DNA from: Ruminococcus sp. | GTDB taxonomy: Bacteria > Bacillota > Clostridia > Oscillospirales > Ruminococcaceae | Direction of reading: 5' to 3' | DNA length: 49,890 nucleotides | Assembly (NCBI GenBank): GCA_015066905.1 | Contig: SVNN01000002.1 | Location: 1-49,890 of the forward strand | Shown: positions 30,656 through 38,539 of the stretch, piece after piece | How positions within the stretch are numbered: the first letter of the stretch is position 1 | How the letters are laid out: every line of letters starts with the position of its first letter | Notes under the pieces: model-generated | The model's database searches: none | What the model saw: only the letters and a program-made list of their open reading frames with translations | Told to the model about the DNA's origin: nothing | Position numbers and translations under genes: made by a program

Positions 30656-30686
30656 TCACAAAACATTCACATTTCTCTGGTATAGT
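30656..30686 (+). promoter_or_regulatory. putative response-regulator-type promoter for intergenic RNA
   Basis: TCACA-N6-TCACA (11 bp start to start), 9 bp, then TATAGT. Confidence 0.5.
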
Positions 30687-30692
30687 AAACAT

Positions 30693-30806
30693 GTCCGTTT
30701 CGGACACGTTTGTAATCCGTCGTTACCCCGCGTCGGATTATAATCCCCAATCATCCCTATTATCACAGCAAAACGCCTCCCACCCCCGGGAGGCGCTTTG
30801 CTGTTT
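30693..30806 (+). ncRNA. candidate small regulatory RNA
   Basis: Intergenic, own -10, hairpin TGTCCG-ttt-CGGACA, hairpin TAATCCG...CGGATTA, C-rich middle (aatccccaatcatccctatt), then terminator hairpin. Confidence 0.45.
30767..30806 (+). terminator. intrinsic terminator-like hairpin
   Basis: AGCAAA-a-CGCCTCCC...GGGAGGCG-c-TTTGCT then gttt; U-tract is weak. Confidence 0.65.
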
Positions 30807-30824
30807 AAAAATATAGATTGCATC

Positions 30825-30853
30825 TTGATTTTCGGGTGATAATCCTGTATAAT
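30825..30853 (+). promoter_or_regulatory. sigmaA-type promoter for the 30907 gene
   Basis: TTGATT-17 bp-TATAAT. Confidence 0.7.
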
Positions 30854-30906
30854 AAAAGAACAGATGTTTGTTATTTAATCCGTACTGAAAGGGGACGATA
30901 GGCAAG

Positions 30907-31977
30907 ATGCGTCTGGAATCGCTTCAGGAATTATATCAGGACGCGTATGAAATCGTTCTGATCACTGACCATGCTCTCAATCCGCTCTGGCAGAACAGGC
31001 ACACAGATCTGCTTTCATCAGATGATCTGCACCTGCTCTTTGGTGGTGCTTCGTCGGATGAGATTTGTAATGGTCCCCATTTTACGCGGATTGGCGGCGA
31101 TATATACCGTTTTGGTGTACTGCGCGTTGCACAGTCTTCGGATGTGGATGATTTTCTTTTCGTTCTGACCTTTGAGGATACAGACGTAATTCAGTCCATG
31201 TTCCGCTGCCGTGAGGTGCGCGAATATGTAGAGAATTACACAGGTACGATCAGACAGTCTGTTACAGGTGTTGCGATGGCGGCAAATATGCTGCACGAAC
31301 TTACCGCACAGGAACAGACTGCTGCACAGCAGACCGAATGGCTCAACATCATTATGGGGCACTGCTACCGTCTGCTCAAAAGCACGACCTCCATTTCTGA
31401 TACCGTTCAGAACGCTGAGGAGACGGATCTTTGCGAGCTGATCGATTATTCCTCGTTTTTACGGACTTTCACGGATGTCTGCGGCAATCTGCTTGGCGCG
31501 GGGGCGCGGTTGAGCTGCAATACTGCCGCTGAGCTGTATGTTTCTGTGCCGTCTGCACGCCTGCTCAATTGTCTGCTTAATATTCTGCTGGCTGCGCGCG
31601 GAACACATTCCGGCTGGGACCGCTTCTCGCTGACCGCTTATGCTGAGGATGGTTTTGCAGTAACGGAGATCACTGCTTCTGCAGCAGAACGTATGCAGGG
31701 GGGGAGTGTGCAGCTGACGGATACTGCTCCGCTGTATGAAAACGGGGAGAATACTGCAGATGAATATCTGATCCGCCGCTTCTGTGAACGGTTCGGCGGA
31801 AGAATCCGGCTTCGCGAAACAGATGTCTTCCGATGCTACACACTTTCGATTCCGCTGGCGGATCTGAATACGGGGGCGGTATGCTGCTCCAGGGCGGAGC
31901 AATATGCGACAGATCGTTTTTCGCGCTACCATATTGCGCTTTCAGCCATTATGCCGCATAAATTCTATCAGAATTAA
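30907..31977 (+). CDS. degenerate sensor histidine-kinase-like protein (putative pseudokinase)
   Basis: N-terminal PAS-like region, DHp-like helices without H-box, HATPase-like C-terminus (LIRRFCERFGGRIRLRE...YTLSIPL) lacking GxGxG. Confidence 0.6.
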   Translation: MRLESLQELYQDAYEIVLITDHALNPLWQNRHTDLLSSDDLHLLFGGASSDEICNGPHFTRIGGDIYRFGVLRVAQSSDVDDFLFVLTFEDTDVIQSMFRCREVREYVENYTGTIRQSVTGVAMAANMLHELTAQEQTAAQQTEWLNIIMGHCYRLLKSTTSISDTVQNAEETDLCELIDYSSFLRTFTDVCGNLLGAGARLSCNTAAELYVSVPSARLLNCLLNILLAARGTHSGWDRFSLTAYAEDGFAVTEITASAAERMQGGSVQLTDTAPLYENGENTADEYLIRRFCERFGGRIRLRETDVFRCYTLSIPLADLNTGAVCCSRAEQYATDRFSRYHIALSAIMPHKFYQN

Positions 31978-32061
31978 CAGCTATTTTGCACGGAATTCGC
32001 AGATCTATACTTCAATTTTCACGAATCCGACATATTTTTATCATTTTACCTTAGATTCCTC

Positions 32062-32090
32062 TTGAAAATAAGAACGGACTGTGATATAAT
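32062..32090 (+). promoter_or_regulatory. sigmaA-type promoter for SCIFF gene
   Basis: TTGAAA-17 bp-TATAAT. Confidence 0.8.
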
Positions 32091-32135
32091 AGCAATATGA
32101 TTACAGACGCAAGTCGAAGTTAATGGAGGGTATGT

Positions 32136-32273
32136 ATGAAACACATTCGTACAATTAACAAGGCAAATCTGAAGGAAACCGCTAAGAAGGGCGGCTGCGG
32201 TAAGTGCCAGGCATCTTGCCAGTCTGCTTGCAAGACCTCTTGCACCGTAGCAAACCAGAAGTGCGAGAAGTAA
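32136..32273 (+). CDS. SCIFF (six-cysteines-in-forty-five) ranthipeptide precursor
   Basis: Read directly, absent from ORF track: MKHIRTINKANLKETAKKGGCGKCQASCQSACKTSCTVANQKCEK, 45 aa, six Cys; RBS ggaggg; followed by SCIFF-type radical SAM maturase. Confidence 0.96.
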   Translation: MKHIRTINKANLKETAKKGGCGKCQASCQSACKTSCTVANQKCEK

Positions 32274-32297
32274 TCGCCGCACAATCCAATTGACGCA

Positions 32298-32330
32298 AAA
32301 AGGGACAATTTCTGTCCCTTTTCGTGTTTT
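32298..32330 (+). terminator. terminator/attenuator-like hairpin between SCIFF and maturase
   Basis: AAAAGGGACA-atttc-TGTCCCTTTT then cgtgtttt. Confidence 0.7.
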
Positions 32331-32354
32331 CAAGGAAATTTTCGGAGGAAGTTT

Positions 32355-33725
32355 ATGATACATAAATATAAACTGGGCGGATTCAATATCGTTCTGGATG
32401 TTAACAGCGGCGGCGTTCATATTGTGGACGAGCTGACGTATGATATGCTGGATAATGTTCAGCCGCCGTTTGAACAGGAATGTCCTGAGCATGTTGTTGC
32501 AAAGCTGATGCGCTTTTACAGCGAGGAGGAGATTCGTTCCTGCTACGCTGAGGTTGTGGAGCTTTACAACGACAAGATCCTCTTCTCTGAGGATGATTAC
32601 GAGAAATATGCTGCCTTTGCTGTGGCATCTCCGGTCAAGGCGATGTGCCTGCATATCGCGCATGACTGCAATCTGCGCTGTGCATATTGCTTTGCTTCTA
32701 CGGGTGATTTCGGCGAGGGCAGAAAGCTGATGTTGGAGGAAACCGCTAAGAAGGCAATTGATTTCCTGATTGCACGCTCCGGTGACCGTGTGAATCTTGA
32801 GGTTGATTTCTTCGGCGGCGAGCCGCTGATGAACTTTGACGTTGTCAAGGAAACTGTAAAATATGCGCGCAGTCTGGAGAAGCAGCACAACAAGAATTTC
32901 CGTTTCACAATTACGACCAATGGTGTGCTGCTGGATGACGCTAAGATGGAATTCATCAACGCGGAGATGTCCAACGTCGTGCTTTCCATCGACGGACGTA
33001 AGGAAGTCAACGATCGTGTCCGCAAGCGTGTTGACGGCAGCGGCTGCTACGATAAGATTATGCCTGCGTTCAAGAAGCTGGTTGATGCACGCGGTGATAA
33101 GGAATATGATGTTCGCGGTACATTTACCAAGTATAACCTTGATTTCTCTGAGGATGTATTCAGCCTGTATGAGCAGGGATTCGATCAGATCTCTGTTGAG
33201 CCGGTCGTCTGTGACGCGAGTGCGCCGTATGCGCTGACTGAGCGTGAGCTTTCCACGATTTTCGCGGAATATGAAAATCTTGCAGAGCGGATTCTTGAGA
33301 ATGAGAAAAAGGGCGGAAAGTTCAATTTCTTCCACTTTATGCTCGATCTGGATCAGGGACCGTGTGCAATCAAGCGTCTGCGCGGCTGCGGCTGCGGCAA
33401 TGAATATGTCGCAATCACCCCTGATGGTGATATTTATCCCTGCCACCAGTTCGTCGGAATTCCGGAATATAAGATGGGTAACCTTGACGAAGGCTCATTT
33501 AATGAAGAAATGAAGTCCGAATTCGCAAGCGCGCATGTCTACTCCAAGCCGACCTGCCGCGAATGCTGGGCGAGATTTTACTGCAGCGGCGGCTGTAATG
33601 CAAACAATTATCAGTATGCCGGTGATATTCATAACGCACATAAATTCTCCTGTGAGCTTGAGAAAAAGCGTCTGGAGTGTGCGATCATGCTGAAAGCTGC
33701 AAGACTGGAGAGAGAAGAGGCTTAA
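32355..33725 (+). CDS. SCIFF-type radical SAM/SPASM thioether maturase
   Basis: CNLRCAYCFASTGDFGEGRKLM radical SAM motif, FFGGEPLMNF, SPASM-like cysteines (CGCGNEYVAITPDGDIYPCHQF, CRECWARFYCSGGCNANN). Confidence 0.96.
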   Translation: MIHKYKLGGFNIVLDVNSGGVHIVDELTYDMLDNVQPPFEQECPEHVVAKLMRFYSEEEIRSCYAEVVELYNDKILFSEDDYEKYAAFAVASPVKAMCLHIAHDCNLRCAYCFASTGDFGEGRKLMLEETAKKAIDFLIARSGDRVNLEVDFFGGEPLMNFDVVKETVKYARSLEKQHNKNFRFTITTNGVLLDDAKMEFINAEMSNVVLSIDGRKEVNDRVRKRVDGSGCYDKIMPAFKKLVDARGDKEYDVRGTFTKYNLDFSEDVFSLYEQGFDQISVEPVVCDASAPYALTERELSTIFAEYENLAERILENEKKGGKFNFFHFMLDLDQGPCAIKRLRGCGCGNEYVAITPDGDIYPCHQFVGIPEYKMGNLDEGSFNEEMKSEFASAHVYSKPTCRECWARFYCSGGCNANNYQYAGDIHNAHKFSCELEKKRLECAIMLKAARLEREEA

Positions 33726-33755
33726 ATGCCTCTTCTTTTTTGCTCTTATAAAAGG

Positions 33756-33790
33756 AAAAACCGCTGAAGAAGAATCTTCAGCGGTTTTTT
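33756..33790. terminator. bidirectional terminator between maturase and gap
   Basis: AAAAACCGCTGAAGA-agaa-TCTTCAGCGGTTTTTT. Confidence 0.92.
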
Positions 33791-33815
33791 GTATCTCGCG
33801 ATATATGGTCTTGGA

Positions 33816-34847
33816 TTAGCCCAGTTCTGCGAAGTACTTGATGGTACGAACCATCTGGCTGGTGTAGGAGTTCTCGTTGTCATACCAAGAAACAACCTGA
33901 ACCTCGTACAGATCATCAGAGATCTTGGAAACCATGGTCTGGGTTGCATCGAACAGAGAACCGTAACGCATACCGATTACGTCGGAGGAAACGATCTCGT
34001 CCTCGTTGTAGCCGAAGGAATCAGAAGCAGCAGCCTTCATAGCAGCGTTGATGCCCTCAACGGTAACGTCAGTGCCCTTAACAACAGCGGTGAGGATGGT
34101 GGTGGAACCAGTCGGAACCGGTACACGCTGAGCAGAGCCGATGAGCTTGCCGTTCAGCTCCGGAATTACCAGACCGATTGCCTGAGCAGCACCGGTGGAG
34201 TTCGGAACGATGTTAGCAGCACCAGCACGAGCTCTTCTCAGGTCGCCCTTTCTGTGCGGACCGTCGAGGATCATCTGATCGCCGGTGTAAGCGTGGATGG
34301 TGGACATGATACCGCTCTGGATAGCAGCATACTTGTTCAGGGTGTTAGCCATCGGAGCGAGGCAGTTGGTGGTGCAGGATGCAGCAGAGATGATGGTGTC
34401 ATCCTTGGTCAGGGTCTTCTCGTTTACAGAGTAAACGATGGTGGGCAGATCGTTGCCAGCCGGTGCAGAGATTACAACCTTCTTAGCGCCAGCGTCGATG
34501 TGAGCCTGGGACTTCTCCTTGGAGCAGTAGAAGCCGGTGCACTCGAGAACAACGTCAACACCCAGCTCGCCCCAAGGCAGATCTGCTGCCTTCGGCTCAG
34601 CGTAGATGGTGATCTTCTTGCCGTCAACAACGATGTAGTTGTCGCCAGCCTCTACGGTGTGGAGACCCTCGCCGATGGTTCCGCAGTAGCCACCCTGAGC
34701 GGTGTCATACTTGAGGAGCTGAGCGAGCATCTTCGGAGCGGTCAGGTCGTTGATAGCAACTACCTCATAACCTTCAGCACCAAACATCTGTCTGAATGCC
34801 AGACGGCCGATACGGCCAAAACCATTAATCGCAACTTTTACAGCCAT
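33816..34847 (-). CDS. gap: glyceraldehyde-3-phosphate dehydrogenase, type I
   Basis: [49 protein letters not shown]. Confidence 0.98.
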   Translation of the reverse strand: MAVKVAINGFGRIGRLAFRQMFGAEGYEVVAINDLTAPKMLAQLLKYDTAQGGYCGTIGEGLHTVEAGDNYIVVDGKKITIYAEPKAADLPWGELGVDVVLECTGFYCSKEKSQAHIDAGAKKVVISAPAGNDLPTIVYSVNEKTLTKDDTIISAASCTTNCLAPMANTLNKYAAIQSGIMSTIHAYTGDQMILDGPHRKGDLRRARAGAANIVPNSTGAAQAIGLVIPELNGKLIGSAQRVPVPTGSTTILTAVVKGTDVTVEGINAAMKAAASDSFGYNEDEIVSSDVIGMRYGSLFDATQTMVSKISDDLYEVQVVSWYDNENSYTSQMVRTIKYFAELG

Positions 34848-34878
34848 TGGAATATACCTCCTAATAATTTATACAACT

Positions 34879-34907
34879 ATTATACACCATTTCGCAGAAT
34901 ATTTCAA
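34879..34907 (-). promoter_or_regulatory. sigmaA-type promoter for gap
   Basis: Minus strand TTGAAA-17 bp-TATAAT. Confidence 0.8.
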
Positions 34908-34952
34908 GGGGGTTTGACAAGAAAATAACTAATTTTCTTGTAGCACAATTCC

Positions 34953-34997
34953 GAAAGAAAACGCGGAATTTTGTAAAAAACGTACAAAATTCCGCGT
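34953..34997 (-). terminator. intrinsic terminator at end of rnf operon
   Basis: 15-bp perfect stem ACGCGGAATTTTGTA/TACAAAATTCCGCGT followed by TTTTCTTT on minus strand. Confidence 0.9.
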
Positions 34998-35006
34998 GAG
35001 GATCCA

Positions 35007-35816
35007 TTATTCGGTTGGTTCGCAGCAGGTGATGCAGCCGATCGGGCAGGCATCATAGCACTGTCCGCATCCGGTACACTTTTCATAATCAATGGATGCG
35101 TGGAAATCGGTCACGGTGATCGCACCGCTTAAGCATTTCTTCTCGCAGATCTTACAGCCGATACAGCCGTTTTTGCAGACAAGCTTGGTTGCCTTACCGT
35201 TGTCACGGGAAGAGCATCTGACATCATAGTGCTTGGTAACGGGGCGGATCGTGATCAGCTGATTGGGACAGATTTTGGCGCATTTTCCGCACGCGCCGCA
35301 GAGTGACGGCGTGACCTGTGCGATGCCGTCTACAATTGCAATTGCCTGATTGTCACAGGCTGAAACGCAGTCGCCAAGACCGATGCAGCCGAAGGAGCAG
35401 AGTCCGTTTCCGCCGTAGAATCGTTTTGCTGCAGCGCAGCTTTGTACGCCGCCGAAGTCGAACCGCTTCTGTGTGGCATTGCAGGTTCCGTTGCACTTCA
35501 GAACAGCAATTTCCGGAACGATCTCTTCTGCGGTTACGCCCATCACAGCACTTGCTGCCTGTGCGGTTTCGTTTCCGCCTGGCTTGCAGAGATTGGTTGC
35601 AGCGCCCTTTTCGACGATTGCTGCCGCGTAATCCGCACAGCCTGCATATCCGCATGCGCCGCAGTTTGCCTGCGGCAGAAGGTCGCTGATCTCGCTGATG
35701 CGTTCGTCAGTTTTGACATAAAACACCTTACTGGCAACGGTGAGGAGGATGCCGGCAAGTGCGCCGAGTACAGCGAAAATCAGAATCGGGAGAATGTGTG
35801 TTTCAAATGAGATCAT
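35007..35816 (-). CDS. rnfB: Rnf complex subunit B
   Basis: N-terminal TM, CGACGYAGCADYAAAI, several 4Fe-4S ferredoxin motifs. Confidence 0.96.
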   Translation of the reverse strand: MISFETHILPILIFAVLGALAGILLTVASKVFYVKTDERISEISDLLPQANCGACGYAGCADYAAAIVEKGAATNLCKPGGNETAQAASAVMGVTAEEIVPEIAVLKCNGTCNATQKRFDFGGVQSCAAAKRFYGGNGLCSFGCIGLGDCVSACDNQAIAIVDGIAQVTPSLCGACGKCAKICPNQLITIRPVTKHYDVRCSSRDNGKATKLVCKNGCIGCKICEKKCLSGAITVTDFHASIDYEKCTGCGQCYDACPIGCITCCEPTE

Positions 35817-35832
35817 AGTTGCATTCTCCTTT

Positions 35833-36408
35833 CTAGTTCAGCATGCCCGAGAACGCCATAAAGCTCAGCGATACGATAGATGCCGCTACCAGCGTGCTGG
35901 GAATTCCCTTGAAGGTTTCGGGGATGTCGGCGGTTTCAAGCTTGCTCCGCACACCCGAAAAGAGGATGAGCGAAACGGTAAAGGCGATTCCGACGGAAAT
36001 CGAATTCACGGTGGATTCGAGGAAGTTATATCCCTCGTCGATATTGGTGATTGTCACACCGAGTACGGCACAGTTGGTCGTGATCAGCGGGAGATAGACA
36101 CCGAGCGCGCGGTATAGCGGCGGCATCAGTTTTTTCAGTGCGATCTCAACGAGCTGTACAAAGAGCGCGATGATCAGAATGAAGGCGATCGTTCGCAGAT
36201 AGGTCAGCTCAAAGGGCGCAAGCAGCGCATGATAGATTGCGTAGGTACAAGCGTTTGCAAAGGTCATAACGAAGATGACAGCTGCGCCCATACCAAGACT
36301 GGAGGACAGCTTTTTGGATACGCCGAGGAACGGACAGATGCCCATAAATTTCGATAGAACAATGTTGTCCGTAAACACAGCAGCAAACAGAATCGTCAGA
36401 TAAGTCAT
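35833..36408 (-). CDS. rnfA: Rnf complex subunit A
   Basis: FTDNIVLSKFMGICPFLGVSKK, LITTNCAVLGVTI. Confidence 0.96.
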   Translation of the reverse strand: MTYLTILFAAVFTDNIVLSKFMGICPFLGVSKKLSSSLGMGAAVIFVMTFANACTYAIYHALLAPFELTYLRTIAFILIIALFVQLVEIALKKLMPPLYRALGVYLPLITTNCAVLGVTITNIDEGYNFLESTVNSISVGIAFTVSLILFSGVRSKLETADIPETFKGIPSTLVAASIVSLSFMAFSGMLN

Positions 36409-37067
36409 GATTCACAGCCCTCCTTTGCAGCAGCGCACGATGCGGCATTCGGACAGCCCGCACAGCCAAGCGTTGCCGGCGGCTTTTTGTGTGCAATCTT
36501 GTTGACGAGCGCAATCACACAGCCCAGTACGAAAAATCCGCCTGCAGGCATGATGAAGAAGGTCATCGGCTGAATGGAACCGGGGAGGTCGATGCCGAAC
36601 CAGGTGCCTGCACCGAGAATCTCGCGGATTGAACCCATTGTTGTCAGCGACAGGGTGAAGCCGAGACCCATGCCTGCGCCGTCGAGGATGGACGGGAGCA
36701 CCTTATTCTTGCACGCGAACATCTCAGCACGGCCGAGGATGATGCAGTTTACAGTGATCAGTGACAGGAAGGTGCCGAGCGCGCTGTAAAGATCCGGCAC
36801 AAAGCCATGCATCAGGAATTCGATCAGTGTAACAAAGCCGGCGATAATAACGATATAGCAGGGAAGCTTGACGGATTTCGGAATCACGTTGCGGAGCAGC
36901 GAGATGACCAGATTGGAGCCGATCAGCACGAATGTGGTTGCCAGTCCCATGCCGAGTCCGTTTGCCGCCTGTGTGGTAACGGCGAGCGTCGGACACATAC
37001 CGAGGAGGCCGACGAGCGTCGGATTCTCTTTGATAATGCCCTTGAAGAATTCACGGCTGTAACTCAT
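36405..37067 (-). CDS. rnfE: Rnf complex subunit E
   Basis: FFKGIIKENPTLVGLLGMCPTLAVTTQAANGLGMG, LITVNCIILGRAE. Confidence 0.96.
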   Translation of the reverse strand: MSYSREFFKGIIKENPTLVGLLGMCPTLAVTTQAANGLGMGLATTFVLIGSNLVISLLRNVIPKSVKLPCYIVIIAGFVTLIEFLMHGFVPDLYSALGTFLSLITVNCIILGRAEMFACKNKVLPSILDGAGMGLGFTLSLTTMGSIREILGAGTWFGIDLPGSIQPMTFFIMPAGGFFVLGCVIALVNKIAHKKPPATLGCAGCPNAASCAAAKEGCES

Positions 37068-37579
37068 GACAGAATCGCCTCCTTATTTTCAAGATAGGTT
37101 TTCATCACAGTCTCCACGGCTTTTTTCATGCCGTTTGAGGAGTAGGTCGCGCCTGTAATCGTGTCAACGGTAAACGCTGCAGAATTGATTCCGTTGAACT
37201 GTTCCAGGAAGGCGTCACCCTGTACTTTGGTACCCAGACCGGGGGTCTCTCCGATACTGACGATACTGATGCCGCAGACAGCACCGCTTTCGTCAATGCC
37301 GATGAGCAACTGTAAACCGTCCTTTGCATAGCCATCTACGGTGATATCAAAGATTACACGGTTTTTGTCATCGCGGATCACCTGTGTGACACCCTCGTAG
37401 GTCTGCTCCAGGGTTTGATAGTCAGCCTCGCCGAATACATCCACAAGGCTCTGCTTCAGCTTTTCTTCCTGTGCCGCCCGGATCTTATCCTTGGTTGCGG
37501 CATTTGCCAGCACGAGCAGTCCGCTGACGCAGATGCAGATGAGCATCAGCACGAGCGGCGGTACAATCTTTTCACGCAT
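37064..37579 (-). CDS. rnfG: Rnf complex subunit G
   Basis: FMN-binding domain with TITGATYSSNGM flavinylation motif; ATG at 37579. Confidence 0.94.
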   Translation of the reverse strand: MREKIVPPLVLMLICICVSGLLVLANAATKDKIRAAQEEKLKQSLVDVFGEADYQTLEQTYEGVTQVIRDDKNRVIFDITVDGYAKDGLQLLIGIDESGAVCGISIVSIGETPGLGTKVQGDAFLEQFNGINSAAFTVDTITGATYSSNGMKKAVETVMKTYLENKEAILS

Positions 37580-38522
37580 TTGTCTGTTCCTCCTTCTTCT
37601 TGGATTCGTAGACAGCGCCGATTGGCTTTTCAGCGGTAAAGCGATCAATATACGGGGTGAGGATGTTCATCAGCAGAATGGAGAATGAAACGCCCTCAGG
37701 ATAGCCGCCGAACTGACGGATTAAAAATGTCAGCACACCGCAGCCGATTCCGAACACAATCTTACCCTTGCAGGTGATCGGTGTTGTGACGTAGTCGGTC
37801 GCCATAAAGAATGCGCCGAGCAGCAGACCGCCTGCCATCAATTGATATGGAACATCATTTCCGGCGATGAAGGTCAGCAAAGCAAAGCTGCCGAGATAAG
37901 CGATCGGAGTGGAGGGGGAGATGATGCCGCGGAAGATCAGATAGAGTCCGCCGAGGATCAGTCCGATTGCACAGGTCTCACCGATACAGCCGCCAGTATT
38001 GCCAAGGAAGAGATCGCGATAAGAGGCAGATTCTGTCACAAGCGGTGTGGCACCTGTGACGACATCTGCGCCTGCTTCTTTCCAGTAGCGCGGAATTGCC
38101 CAAGTGGTCATATTACCGGTGAAGGACAACATCAGAACGATACGTCCGACAATTGCAGGGTTTGCGAAATTCTGTCCCAGGCCGCCGAACAGCTGTTTTA
38201 CAACGGCGATCGCGACAAAGCAGCCGATCAGTGCCTGCCAGATCGGGATTGTGACAGGCAGATTCAGCGCGAGAATGAGTCCTGTGACTGCGGCGCTGAG
38301 ATCGGAGATCGTCTGGGGACGTTTCATGAGGATACGGCACCAGCCTTCGATCGCAACCGACGCAGTGACGCAGGTGAGGATCAGTAAAATGGCACGCAGT
38401 CCGAAGTAGATGCCCGCAGCAATGACAGCCGGCAGAAGAGAAACCAGAACACAGAGCATGATGCGCTGTGTGGACATCGGGTGTTTCTGATGCGGCGACG
38501 GTGCAACAAGAAGTGTATTCAT
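37572..38522 (-). CDS. rnfD: Rnf complex subunit D
   Basis: SPHQKHPMSTQRIMLCVLVSLLPA; VTGATPLVT flavinylation-like motif; ATG 38522 or TTG 38531. Confidence 0.95.
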   Translation of the reverse strand: MNTLLVAPSPHQKHPMSTQRIMLCVLVSLLPAVIAAGIYFGLRAILLILTCVTASVAIEGWCRILMKRPQTISDLSAAVTGLILALNLPVTIPIWQALIGCFVAIAVVKQLFGGLGQNFANPAIVGRIVLMLSFTGNMTTWAIPRYWKEAGADVVTGATPLVTESASYRDLFLGNTGGCIGETCAIGLILGGLYLIFRGIISPSTPIAYLGSFALLTFIAGNDVPYQLMAGGLLLGAFFMATDYVTTPITCKGKIVFGIGCGVLTFLIRQFGGYPEGVSFSILLMNILTPYIDRFTAEKPIGAVYESKKKEEQTNA

Positions 38523-38539
38523 TCCGTTCAACCTTTCTG

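Noticed and set aside
30691-30819. Short ORF (MSVSDTFVIRRYPASDYNPQSS...) inside the candidate sRNA
   Set aside because: No RBS, the ATG is only 4 bases after the -10 so would lie at or before the start site, and the frame runs through the terminator hairpin.
32046-33446. 466-aa minus-strand ORF over the SCIFF cassette
   Set aside because: Antisense shadow of the maturase and SCIFF genes; no RBS or recognisable domain.
33789-34928. 379-aa plus-strand ORF opposite gap
   Set aside because: gap is certain on the minus strand; Ser/Val/Gly-rich mirror ORF is a codon-bias artefact.
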